Shown here one piece after another: positions 44,360 through 52,943 of a stretch of 62,594 bases of DNA; the first letter of the stretch is position 1, and each line of letters starts with the position of its first letter. Below the pieces are notes generated by a model. The model worked only from the letters and a program-made list of their open reading frames with translations. It ran no database searches and was not told the origin of the DNA. The DNA is from Bacillota bacterium. GTDB lineage: Bacteria; Bacillota; Clostridia; Lachnospirales; Lachnospiraceae. The stretch lies in assembly GCA_023391695.1 (NCBI GenBank), contig JAEWAK010000018.1, forward strand, positions 1 through 62,594, given 5' to 3'. The translations under genes were made by a program, and so were the position numbers.

Positions 44360-45217
44360 TTATTCATAATGGGTGCCGTAACCAAAGGCTCCTTCCATAC
44401 CGCATATTTTAGCGGCAAATTCAGCTGCTTCTGAAAGGCTTTCACGAATCGCTTCGGAAGGCTGTGTATTCTTTTTTATCCTGTCCGTGTAGCCAATTAA
44501 GAAGGAGGTAATTAAGGAGTCCCCCGCACCCATGGTATCCACTACTTTATCCAGGTGTGCTGCCGGCTGTTTATAAAATGCGGTTCCGTCATATAATATA
44601 CAGCCTCTCTCGCCTCTGGAGGCAATGGCAAGCGTTGCACCATAGGCAATTATTTTCTTTAAGTGTTCTTCCGCTTCTTCCTCACTGCTGTCAAAGGAAC
44701 AGAAGGCATAATCGATCTGGGGTACTATTTTCCTGTAATATTCATCTGTAGAGTCATCGGAGAAATCAAAGGATAATCTGACACCTGCTTCATGGATTTT
44801 ATGAAGTTCTGTTTCGGTAAAACAATAATTTCCGGTGTGGACCAGATCAAACTGTCTCATATATTCTAAATCAAAACGATCCAGTACATAGGGGTTTTCT
44901 CCTCGGATACCGCCATCATTACAACCCAGAAAGGTACGGTCTCCATTTACAAGAGTTACCTTTGCCCAGCCGTTTTCACCTTCTAACTGCTTACACTTTA
45001 CGGTTTCTATTCCGATCTTATTTAAAACACCGATAACATATTCCGCATTATTATCCTTCCCGAAATAACCCATATAGGCTGATTTCTCAGCACCGAACAT
45101 GGTAGCGTAAGCGCAGAAATTCACACAGTTACCGCCGGGATACATTGTTTTTAGATGCTCATACTGATCCACCACATTATCACCAAATCCCAATACTTTT
45201 ACATTATGTTTGTCCAT
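44360..45217 (-). CDS. frlD: Fructoselysine-6-kinase-like PfkB-family kinase
   Basis: 285 aa. N-terminal GDNVVDQY and PGGNCVNFCAYATMFG, and the PfkB signature DTMGAGDS near 230 with the catalytic Asp. The order of these parts and the short length match FrlD, which phosphorylates fructose-amino acids at C6. It lies between two SIS genes and close to the epimerase, in the gene order of frl operons. Other amine-sugar kinases are not excluded. Confidence 0.82.
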   Translation of the reverse strand: MDKHNVKVLGFGDNVVDQYEHLKTMYPGGNCVNFCAYATMFGAEKSAYMGYFGKDNNAEYVIGVLNKIGIETVKCKQLEGENGWAKVTLVNGDRTFLGCNDGGIRGENPYVLDRFDLEYMRQFDLVHTGNYCFTETELHKIHEAGVRLSFDFSDDSTDEYYRKIVPQIDYAFCSFDSSEEEAEEHLKKIIAYGATLAIASRGERGCILYDGTAFYKQPAAHLDKVVDTMGAGDSLITSFLIGYTDRIKKNTQPSEAIRESLSEAAEFAAKICGMEGAFGYGTHYE

Positions 45218-45233
45218 TATCCGATTCCTCCTA

Positions 45234-46205
45234 TTAATATTCTACAACACCCATATATCTTCTCATATCCAAGGGATGTTGACGTTTGTTCTGCAGTGCC
45301 GTACGGTAAGCCACACTCATGGCGTAGAAAAGCATGGGACAGAAATACTCGGAACAGGAAGCGTCAATTTCATTGATTCCTAATTCTGCAGCATCAATAA
45401 CTTCATATTTTTTACCGTACTCTTTAAGGAAAGTTAATGCTCTCTCATCCATCTCTCTGGCTGCTCCGGTACCCATCATTAAGATATAAAGGCGGTTTTC
45501 GTCCGTACATTCAAAGGGTCCGTGGAAATACTCTCCGGAATGCAAATAACAGCAATCCATCCACTGCATTTCCTGTAAAGAGCAGATAGCAAAGCCATAA
45601 GCCTGGGAATAGGATGCACCGGAACCCATGATATATAAAAACGGTTCCTCTGCATAAGCCTCCGCAAACAGCCAGGTACGGTTCTGAACCTTTTTCACGG
45701 CTTTCCTTACAATTCCATCTGCCTTATCAAGTCCAGCCTTTACCGCTTCATATTTCTGATAGGAGGCTTCCTGCTCATGCATTAATTCATTCAGGATACG
45801 CATTACAATCCCCTGGGGTTTGTCTTTTTCATTCACATTATCGGCCCAGCTGTACACAACGGGATTCAGACTTTCCTCGGCACAAATAGAATCCGGATTA
45901 TGTGTCATAGTAATGGTAGCGGCTCCTTTTTCCTTGGCAAACTTAGCGGCAGCAACCGTTTCCTTTGTATTTCCGCCATGGGAACAAAGAATTACCAATG
46001 CATTTTCATTTAAAAATTTAGATGGTGTTACGATCATTTCCTTTGCAGTCATCCAGTGTGCATGGATCGTTTCCGATTCCGCATTTAAGAAATAATATCC
46101 CGGATAAAGATCCACCAGGGATCCGCCGCAGGCCGTAAAAAATACGTCATTTATTTTACCTTTTTCTTTTATAATATTTTTAATCAAATCTTCTGGTCTG
46201 TTCAT
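45234..46205 (-). CDS. frlB: Fructoselysine-6-phosphate deglycase-like protein
   Basis: 323 aa. SIS fold with YFLNA...NALVILCSHGGNTKETV and a second half with SGEYFHGPFE, ending DMRRYMGVVEY, which closely parallels the ERRYYGGLVEY end of E. coli FrlB. The enzyme splits fructoselysine 6-phosphate to glucose 6-phosphate and lysine. The gap to the kinase gene is 16 bp and to the epimerase 11 bp. Confidence 0.85.
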   Translation of the reverse strand: MNRPEDLIKNIIKEKGKINDVFFTACGGSLVDLYPGYYFLNAESETIHAHWMTAKEMIVTPSKFLNENALVILCSHGGNTKETVAAAKFAKEKGAATITMTHNPDSICAEESLNPVVYSWADNVNEKDKPQGIVMRILNELMHEQEASYQKYEAVKAGLDKADGIVRKAVKKVQNRTWLFAEAYAEEPFLYIMGSGASYSQAYGFAICSLQEMQWMDCCYLHSGEYFHGPFECTDENRLYILMMGTGAAREMDERALTFLKEYGKKYEVIDAAELGINEIDASCSEYFCPMLFYAMSVAYRTALQNKRQHPLDMRRYMGVVEY

Positions 46206-46216
46206 TTTTGTCTCCT

Positions 46217-47047
46217 TTAAAAAAACTTTTCAAATTCCTTCATGTTTCGTTTATCCTGTTCTGCCGGATTCCTGAAATAACGGAAATCCGTTATCTCCTG
46301 CCCAAGGCATCCTTTGTAATTATATTTATCCAGAACTTCTAAGAATTCACGCATATTCCGGTTCCCATCCCCCCAGATCAAATGTCCGTAGGGGTTGCAA
46401 TCAATAAAATGAGTATGGATAATGTTGCTGCCAAAGGTTTCAAACCACTGGTCAAGGGTTTCACCGGCTATACTCATAGGGACCGTATCTATCATAACCT
46501 TAAAATTGGGATGGTGAATTTCGTCATACATTCTTTTTGCATCCTCTAAAGTCACAACAAGCTGTGATTCATCGGGTCTTAATGTCTCCATTGCCAAATT
46601 TAAGTCAAACTTCTCCGCTTCATCCGCAAGTCTTGAAAGCATTTCCCTGGACCGGTTCCAGGCTTCCCCCCGGTCTTCATTCCAATAACCCCAGCCGGAA
46701 TTGGTTTGAACGATTTTACAGCCCAATTCTGCCGCTGCCTGTATTCCGTTCCTGAAATACTGAAAACTCTTTTCCCTTAACTCCTTTGTCTGTGCCCCTA
46801 TCTGGTATTGATAGGTACAATTCTCCGCAGTAAACACTTTTACCTGCAAACCATTACTTTTTATTTTTCTGCTGATTTCTTTACAATCCGGATAGCCAAT
46901 ACTGTCTAAATAAAAATGCGGTGCTCCCGCCCATAGTTCAATTGTTTCAAAACCTGCAGCTTTTTGTGCTTCAAGGAAATAATCCAAGGAATAGAATAAA
47001 TAATGTATATTCATACCTGCTACCTGTTCCCGTCTGATAAGTCCCAT
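46217..47047 (-). CDS. frlC: FrlC-like sugar (phosphate) epimerase, TIM barrel
   Basis: 276 aa. AP-endonuclease-2 fold with ELWAGAPHFY, QTNSGWGYWN, AMETLRP and HTHFIDCNPYGHLIWGDGN, holding the Glu/Asp/His metal site. FrlC converts psicoselysine to fructoselysine by 3-epimerisation. The neighbours frlB/frlD make this role likely; the protein alone could be any sugar isomerase of the family. Confidence 0.8.
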   Translation of the reverse strand: MGLIRREQVAGMNIHYLFYSLDYFLEAQKAAGFETIELWAGAPHFYLDSIGYPDCKEISRKIKSNGLQVKVFTAENCTYQYQIGAQTKELREKSFQYFRNGIQAAAELGCKIVQTNSGWGYWNEDRGEAWNRSREMLSRLADEAEKFDLNLAMETLRPDESQLVVTLEDAKRMYDEIHHPNFKVMIDTVPMSIAGETLDQWFETFGSNIIHTHFIDCNPYGHLIWGDGNRNMREFLEVLDKYNYKGCLGQEITDFRYFRNPAEQDKRNMKEFEKFF

Positions 47048-47140
47048 AACATCCTCCCGAATTCTTTTATTTCAGTAACAATTTATAATATCAAACTATA
47101 GCCCGATCATTTCTTACCGCTAAGAAGAACTTTATCCTCA

Positions 47141-48568
47141 CTATAAACCGGCGGAAATGGTACAGAATACCAGGGCCAGAACCGTTAAAACAATAAACAT
47201 TTTCCAGATTGTTTTCCACCACTGTCCGAAGGAAATTTTACAAATTGCAAGGCCTGCTACCGTGGTACCGGCTACGGGACTCATAAGATTGGTCAGCTGG
47301 TTAGCGTACTGTAGTACCGTTACGGAAGCTTCCGCATTCACCCCATGTAAATCACACAAGGAAGACATTACCGGTGTGGTTAGAGCTGCAAGCCCGGAGG
47401 AAGATGGTACCAGGAAAGTTAAAATTGACTGTACAGCATACATTACACCAACAAATAGCGCGTTATTTGTTCCTGCAACCGCATTGGATAAAGCATTTAA
47501 AACAGTATCAATAATCTTGCCGTCCTGTGCTATAACCAGAATTCCGCTGCAGAATCCGATCAGAACGGCTGCAAATACAATATCTTTTACTCCCAGAACA
47601 AACTCTTCCGCAATTTCTTTTTCCTTCAAACCTCCTGCAATGCCCATTAAAATACCCATTGCAAAGAAACACATGGAAAGTTCATTCATATACCATCCGT
47701 ATTTAATTAGACCAAACACTACCGCGATCATTCCGATAATAAAAACGGAAAGAACCAGCTTATGCCTGAAGTTGAAGTTATCGATTTCATTACTCTGATT
47801 TTCAAATTCTTTTCGTTTTGAAATATCATCCTTATAAGTAATGGAGTATTCCGGATTCTTTTTAATTTTTAACGCCCTTAAGGTTACAAACAGAATGGTA
47901 ACCGCCATCATAATAACCCACTGGATCATACGGAACTCCAGCTGCGGATTTCCTTTAATACCGGCAATTCCCTGGGCAATCAGAACATTAAAGGGATTAA
48001 TGGTGGAAGCTGCATACCCCATGGAGGCTCCCATACATACCACCATAAAGGTGGTCATGGAATCATACCCCATGGCCAATATTACCGGCATTAACAGCAG
48101 GTAAAAGGGAACCAGCTCGTCCGACATACCAAAGGTGCTTCCACCAAGCCCAAATAACAACATGAGAATGGGTATGATCATAATTTCTTTTTTCCCCAGT
48201 CTTTTTACTATCCTTCTTATCCCTAAATTAAGCGCATTGGTCTTTGCCATGATCTGGAACACACCGCCGATAATCAACACAAAAGCAATCACCTCGATTG
48301 CCGATTGGATTCCCTTACCCGGAGCCATCAGTACCTGGGCGATACCCTGCCTTAAACTGTTCCCATCCGCATCTATTTTACCGACGGTCTGATAAGTACC
48401 TGCAACTGCAACACTGCGGTCGCCGGCCGCCGTACTTACGATCTGACGTTCAAATTCACCACTTGGTAAAATCCATGTTAAAACAGCTACAAAAACAATC
48501 AGCATTAATATTAATGTATAGGTATGCGGCATATGCAAACCTCTGGCCTTGGTTTTCTTTTCTTCCAT
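47141..48568 (-). CDS. YfcC-family transporter, candidate Amadori-compound importer
   Basis: 475 aa from the ATG at 48568 (AAAAGGAG 9 bases upstream). Twelve to thirteen hydrophobic spans, with the YfcC/DcuC-like signatures LTWILPSGEF and GGSTFGMSDE, and PSSSGLAALTTP. The family takes up C4-dicarboxylates or basic amino acids and peptides. Standard frl operons use FrlA, an APC-type permease, so this is a non-homologous replacement whose substrate may be a charged Amadori compound. Second gene of the operon. Confidence 0.82.
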   Translation of the reverse strand: MEEKKTKARGLHMPHTYTLILMLIVFVAVLTWILPSGEFERQIVSTAAGDRSVAVAGTYQTVGKIDADGNSLRQGIAQVLMAPGKGIQSAIEVIAFVLIIGGVFQIMAKTNALNLGIRRIVKRLGKKEIMIIPILMLLFGLGGSTFGMSDELVPFYLLLMPVILAMGYDSMTTFMVVCMGASMGYAASTINPFNVLIAQGIAGIKGNPQLEFRMIQWVIMMAVTILFVTLRALKIKKNPEYSITYKDDISKRKEFENQSNEIDNFNFRHKLVLSVFIIGMIAVVFGLIKYGWYMNELSMCFFAMGILMGIAGGLKEKEIAEEFVLGVKDIVFAAVLIGFCSGILVIAQDGKIIDTVLNALSNAVAGTNNALFVGVMYAVQSILTFLVPSSSGLAALTTPVMSSLCDLHGVNAEASVTVLQYANQLTNLMSPVAGTTVAGLAICKISFGQWWKTIWKMFIVLTVLALVFCTISAGL

Positions 48569-48607
48569 AATCTCTTCTCCTTTTTCTGTCAGCAATTCAT
48601 CTGTAAT

Positions 48608-50275
48608 CTATTTTGTAAACCCCGTTTTATTATTTTCTTCCTGATAAACAATTTTTCCATCTGAGAGTGTCATGATGACTTTGGCAGCTCTGGCTTCTGA
48701 CAGCGGAATATCCAGCAGGTTTTTATCAAAAACCGCTATGTCTGCCAGCTTGCCGGCTTCCAGTGTTCCCAGCTTGTCTTCCATTCCCAGATTTCTCTGG
48801 CCTCCGATCGTCCAAGCTTTTAAAAGCTCCGGTACGGTAATGGTATTCTCTTTCTGGAAGGCTTCCCCTCCTTCCGGAAAATATCCCCCGCAGGAATAAT
48901 AAATGGATTCCGGTACACTAGTTAGAAGCAAAGGCAAATCCGTTGCACCGCTTAAGGTAATTCCTTCCTCTGCCATAGTACGCCGGTTCCAATAGTATTT
49001 CCCTCTTTCCTCACCAATGGTGCTTTCAATGTTATTCTTAACCGCTTCTCCCGAATCCAGGGACATAATCTGAAAATAAAGCTCTGCTGTTACCCCAATC
49101 TCACCCATCTTTTTTAAATCCGCCGGATGTGTAAATTCCAAATCGGTGATAGTATGGCGGTTTATCAGTTTTCCATGGACTTTCTTGCACTTATCATAGA
49201 TTTCAACAACTTTGTGTACGGCTCCATCCCCTTGAGCATGAAGTGAAAACCGGAAGCCTTTTGCATCTGCCAAAAGCACATCCTGCTCAATTTGGGAATA
49301 ATCAATATCCATTCCGCAGCAAAAGTGTTTCCCTTCATAAGGTTTTAACAAATCACCTCTGTAATTTGCGATGGTTCCATCCGTCATACAATTAAATCCG
49401 GAGAAACGTACCTTATCACCCGTGAAGATATCCTTCATCTTTCTTGCATAATCCAGATTCATTTCCTGTCCCACCGGCTGTGACATGAAAAAGATCCTTA
49501 AGGTCAATTGCTCCGAATGATCCATTTTTTCTAAATAGTCCGTAAAACCGTAGAAATCATCAAATCCCATTTCCTTGACGGTAGTAACCCCTCTTGCATT
49601 CATCATTTTCATGTAAGCCTTAAATTCCTGCCCAATGAATACCTCATCCGTCAGATATTCTTTCATAATCCGGTAGTAGGCTTCCGGATAACATTCCTCG
49701 GGAGTAAATTGATAACGCTCTTTTGCAATGGAATTCATAATACAGGTGCTGCGGTCTGCTGAAAACAAAACCACCGGTCTTTCCTTAAATAGTTCTTCCG
49801 CCACCTCTTCTGCTTCTAACCGGTCCCATTGCTTCGGATTCCAGCCATGTCCAAAGATTGGCTGCCCTATTTCTTTTCTTTTGGCATAACCGCTAAAATC
49901 CCGGATCGCTTCTTTTTTGGTACTTATCTTTGATACATCCAGACCCAAATGGTAAATTGCATAACCGGTAAAAAAAGTATGCGTATCCGTTATTCCGGGC
50001 ATTACCAGTTCCTTATCAAAAGTAAAGACTGTTTTTGCACTTTTTATAACCGGCTCTTCCGGTTTTCCCCATCCGATTTCCCGTATCCGTTTCCGGTTAA
50101 TCCTGATATATCCTTCTCTCGCTTCACTGGCGATTCCATCGAATATATTCCTGGCAATAATTAATAGGTCTGTTTTTGGTTCTAGGTCTGTTCTTGGTTC
50201 TAGGTCTGTTTTTGGTTCTAAGTCTGTTCTTGGTTCTAAGTCTGTTCTTGGTTCTAAGTCTGGTTTTGGTTCCAT
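48608..50275 (-). CDS. Amidohydrolase 3 family protein (YtcJ-like), variable N-terminus
   Basis: 555 aa. After a run of six 6-residue repeats (EPKTDL/EPRTDL) comes the amidohydrolase body: GITDTHTFF where the usual metal pair H-x-H is expected (second His is replaced by Phe), FSLHAQGDGAVHKVVEIY, FTHPADL, and DLPLLLT near the end with the catalytic Asp. The first gene of the Amadori cluster. It could remove an acyl or peptide part before epimerisation, but the altered metal box makes catalysis uncertain. Confidence 0.8.
   Translation of the reverse strand: MEPKPDLEPRTDLEPRTDLEPKTDLEPRTDLEPKTDLLIIARNIFDGIASEAREGYIRINRKRIREIGWGKPEEPVIKSAKTVFTFDKELVMPGITDTHTFFTGYAIYHLGLDVSKISTKKEAIRDFSGYAKRKEIGQPIFGHGWNPKQWDRLEAEEVAEELFKERPVVLFSADRSTCIMNSIAKERYQFTPEECYPEAYYRIMKEYLTDEVFIGQEFKAYMKMMNARGVTTVKEMGFDDFYGFTDYLEKMDHSEQLTLRIFFMSQPVGQEMNLDYARKMKDIFTGDKVRFSGFNCMTDGTIANYRGDLLKPYEGKHFCCGMDIDYSQIEQDVLLADAKGFRFSLHAQGDGAVHKVVEIYDKCKKVHGKLINRHTITDLEFTHPADLKKMGEIGVTAELYFQIMSLDSGEAVKNNIESTIGEERGKYYWNRRTMAEEGITLSGATDLPLLLTSVPESIYYSCGGYFPEGGEAFQKENTITVPELLKAWTIGGQRNLGMEDKLGTLEAGKLADIAVFDKNLLDIPLSEARAAKVIMTLSDGKIVYQEENNKTGFTK
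50165..50275 (-). repeat. 18-bp tandem repeat at the amidohydrolase N-terminus
   Basis: Six copies of an 18-bp unit ending in GGTTCT on the plus strand, encoding EP-K/R-TDL. Perfect 18-bp periodicity keeps the frame. Such repeats slip readily, so strains may differ in number. The exact start codon is uncertain because each copy keeps the frame. Confidence 0.85.
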
Positions 50276-50410
50276 AGCAGCCGTCGAGCAGAAATCTCGA
50301 CACTCCTTTCATAGTTTCGTTAGAGACGGGATTGCTTATTACCCACCAAAGAACCTTACGTGTACTCCTGTAACATGAATCACCGTACTGTTGTATTCTT
50401 TGTAATTCGT

Positions 50411-50439
50411 ATTATATCATCTTATAACGTTATATTCAA
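50411..50439 (-). promoter_or_regulatory. Promoter and candidate operator of the Amadori cluster
   Basis: Minus strand TTGAAT (50434-50439), 17 bp, TATAAT (50411-50416). The 12-bp palindrome TATAACGTTATA (50423-50434) occupies the spacer, a usual place for GntR-type repression. The leader to the amidohydrolase start is about 130 nt. Confidence 0.7.
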
Positions 50440-50520
50440 TATAAAAACTGTAGCAAATCATTTTTTATAAGAACCGCTTAATTTTAATGGAGTATTTATA
50501 TGAAAATTGCACAAAAAAAA

Positions 50521-50547
50521 GCCCCTAACACGTTGCGTGTTATAGGC
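50521..50547 (-). terminator. Terminator of the gntR-type gene
   Basis: Minus strand stem GCC..TAACACG / CGTGTTA..GGC with a CAA loop and an 8-T run (50513-50520). It separates the regulator transcript from the operon promoter downstream. Confidence 0.85.
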
Positions 50548-50626
50548 CCTCCTCAGCACTTATATTTTTTACTTAGTACATTTTAACTCTTTTTTAAAAT
50601 TATTTTATTTATTTTTTTATACCTGG

Positions 50627-51352
50627 CTATATGGAGATCATATAACGGCTGCCAACTATTATCTCCCGGCTCATATATAAAGGATTTTTATTCTCATCTT
50701 CCATATAATTATTTAAGATCATAACCGGCTCACCAACGGTTATGTTAAGCAATAAAGCGACTTTCTGGCTTGCTGTTCCGATTTCAATGGTACTCCGGCT
50801 CTTTTCCGAACTATTTACATTATATTGCTGTTTTAACAGTTGAAACAGGGAACCATTCTCCAATTTATCCGCTGCAAATCCCTCAAATTTTCCGGAAGGC
50901 AGAAAAATATGTTCATGAATAATGGGTACGTCATCGGCAGATAAAATTCTCTGAATATAAATTAAATATTCTCCTTCATCCAAACGAAGAAAAGTCCGGT
51001 GCCACTCTTCCGGAAAAATGGTTTCACAGGATAAAACATGGGATGAGGGCGCTCGTCCATTTATTTTACAGGTTTCCGTAAAACTCATATTGCTATGCTG
51101 CTCTACCTTGCGATAAATCTTCGGCGTCTCAACAAAAGTCCCTTTCCCCTGCTGTTTCACCAGATATCCTTGGGAACACAATTCTTCAATGGTTCTCCGG
51201 ACCGTTATCCTGCTGACCTCATACTTCTGTGCCAGTTCCGGCTCAGTCGGTATTTTTTCCCCATATTTATATACTCCTGTATGTATCAGCATCTTTAACT
51301 CATCCATTAGCTGCTGATATAATGGCTGATGGGATGTTTTTTCTAATTTCAT
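50627..51352 (-). CDS. GntR/UTRA-family transcriptional regulator
   Basis: 241 aa. Winged helix at residues 10-75 (YQQLMDELKMLIHTGVYKYG ... SRITVRRTIEELCSQGYLVK) and a UTRA effector domain with IYIQRILSADDVPIIHEHIF near 140. This is the FrlR type; with the adjacent Amadori genes it probably represses them until the phosphorylated or free substrate is present. Its own promoter is TTGAAG-17-TATACT near 51395-51425, followed by GGAG before the ATG. Confidence 0.87.
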   Translation of the reverse strand: MKLEKTSHQPLYQQLMDELKMLIHTGVYKYGEKIPTEPELAQKYEVSRITVRRTIEELCSQGYLVKQQGKGTFVETPKIYRKVEQHSNMSFTETCKINGRAPSSHVLSCETIFPEEWHRTFLRLDEGEYLIYIQRILSADDVPIIHEHIFLPSGKFEGFAADKLENGSLFQLLKQQYNVNSSEKSRSTIEIGTASQKVALLLNITVGEPVMILNNYMEDENKNPLYMSREIIVGSRYMISI

Positions 51353-51413
51353 GATTTACTTCTCCATATTAATTATTTATCTGTACTTAGTATATCATTG
51401 AAAAACATATTCT

Positions 51414-51620
51414 TCAATACCATATCCTTACAATATGTTTGGATTGGATTGAGAAGTAGCCCGCAAATGGGTATGGCTCCATGAAAACTACGGGGCAGAA
51501 CTTAAACATCGAAAAGACTCCACACCTGTTGCAGACATACTTGTATTTCTCTACTTGCAGAAGCAAGTGTTTACGCCCTTTTGCAGCTATTAAGTCGATC
51601 GGTTCCCTTGGTCTTGCCAT
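51414..51620 (-). pseudogene. Phage terminase small subunit N-terminus (P27 type), broken
   Basis: Behind AAAGGAGGG at 51640 the frame starts MARPREPIDLIAAKGRKHL, the typical opening of P27-family small terminases. After residue 19 the sequence leaves the family and continues with two Cys and aromatic residues to a stop at 51414. The remainder of the phage packaging locus is absent. Confidence 0.65.
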
Positions 51621-51803
51621 CGTTCTATAACCCTCCTTTCCAAAAAAGTTTATTTAGGGAGTTTTTGCGTGATTTTAGGGGGACTGCGGTCTTGAGTCTT
51701 TTGTATAAAAACTTTTTTGCTACCCTAACCGCCGCTTGTATTCCTCTATGCACTCCCTTAGTATGTCTTGCATTTGCGCTTTCTTTGTCTTGTCCTTGTA
51801 TGC

Positions 51804-52166
51804 CTATGCCTTGTCTATGACTGTCTTATGAGTCTTATCTGATACACTGATAAGATTATCTAAATTGCATCGCTTAGAATAATCTTCTGTTAATTCGATA
51901 ATATGATGTACCATGTCAGCAGATACAGCCTTATCTTCTGTGATATATAAATATATATCTATTCCGGTATCTCTTACTAACGCCCTTGCCCTTGCTGCTC
52001 TCCATTCATTGCTATTGTAAAATGCTTTAGATGCTTTGTTACGGCAATGAGTATCATATTCTTTTTGTCTCTCAGCTTTTGTATACGAATGTGCTACGCA
52101 ATACAGTACCCCCTGCGGTACCAACTTACTACAACCGTTTCTATTGCAATACTTCATTAACGCCAA
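51804..52166 (-). CDS. HNH endonuclease of phage packaging type
   Basis: 120 aa from a TTG (52166) with AGGTGG upstream; the ATG at 52157 is the alternative. A Cys pair (CNRNGCSKLV) and a second (YCVAH) precede the HNH core VHHIIEL ... DNLISVS near 90-112, the ordering of phage HNH nucleases that aid terminase. It lies directly upstream of the terminase fragment, so both belong to a prophage remnant. Confidence 0.75.
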   Translation of the reverse strand: MALMKYCNRNGCSKLVPQGVLYCVAHSYTKAERQKEYDTHCRNKASKAFYNSNEWRAARARALVRDTGIDIYLYITEDKAVSADMVHHIIELTEDYSKRCNLDNLISVSDKTHKTVIDKA

Positions 52167-52191
52167 TTAATCACCACCTAATAAAAAGAAA

Positions 52192-52223
52192 AGTGTCGTA
52201 AACCTTATTGGCTATACGACACT
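52192..52223 (-). terminator. Terminator of the ATPase/TOPRIM-like pair
   Basis: 9-bp stem AGTGTCGTA / TACGACACT with a 14-nt loop, then a T-rich run on the minus strand (52178-52191). It ends the transcript that starts before 54263. Confidence 0.8.
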
Positions 52224-52332
52224 CTAATTTACATATTTTTGAATTATAATTATTCTAACATAGTTAAACGGATATGTACAGGGTGGTGAATCGGGCGAAA
52301 TACATTTATACGGCTATACAGTAGAATATTAA

Positions 52333-52932
52333 TTATTGTTTAGAAATCTCTAAACAATAATTAATAAACTCGTCCATATTTGTATTCTGATTTAAATGGA
52401 GATTTTTTGAAAATTCATCAATTTGGATGCAATCTTTAGTTTGATATTTCTTATCGGTAGGAAAGATTTTTATGTATTCTTTTTTACATTTTTCACCTTC
52501 TTTCACAAATTTAATTTTGGAGTTTTTTAATACACATTCCAAATCTGGAGTATTATAAATAGGATATATATAAGAATAAGCCCAATGCTTTCTAAACATT
52601 TCTTTATTAATGAATGCCTTTTTTTCTTGTTCAGAACAATCATCAGTATCCATGATAATAAATATTCTAAAATCTTCTGATAATTTACCTTTTAAATTAT
52701 TTTCATATATTACCGCATCTTCAAACTCTCTGAAAAAATTTGCTTGTAATCTAAATTTCCTACCGTTAAGTGTATTCATAACACTATTAATTTGAATTGA
52801 TTTTTCACCTTTTTTGTCACTCTCAACTATAAGCCTAATTCTTAATTTTGATTTAATAAAGTCACACATTTGTTTCTCTGACTTTCCATGAACAATTACG
52901 ATCGCTCGTAAATATGATAAAGGTCTAACCAT
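52333..52932 (-). CDS. TOPRIM-like (RloB/AbiL-type) nuclease partner
   Basis: 199 aa. Early IVIVHGKSEKQMCDFI contains a Glu (E19) after a short beta strand, and FRIFIIMDTDD (DTDD at 95-98) gives the D-x-D pair of a TOPRIM fold. The C-terminal half is variable and basic. Its AGGTGG ribosome site overlaps the end of the ATPase gene (gap 11 bp). Paired with an AAA ATPase it resembles the two-gene abortive-infection and PARIS/OLD-like defence organisation, but the sequence is divergent from any I can name. Confidence 0.7.
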   Translation of the reverse strand: MVRPLSYLRAIVIVHGKSEKQMCDFIKSKLRIRLIVESDKKGEKSIQINSVMNTLNGRKFRLQANFFREFEDAVIYENNLKGKLSEDFRIFIIMDTDDCSEQEKKAFINKEMFRKHWAYSYIYPIYNTPDLECVLKNSKIKFVKEGEKCKKEYIKIFPTDKKYQTKDCIQIDEFSKNLHLNQNTNMDEFINYCLEISKQ

Positions 52933-52943
52933 ATTTTCACCAC

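Noticed and set aside
50165..50275. Repeats near 50200 as a CRISPR or origin iterons
   Set aside because: The 18-bp units are contiguous, in frame and code for EP(K/R)TDL at the start of the amidohydrolase.
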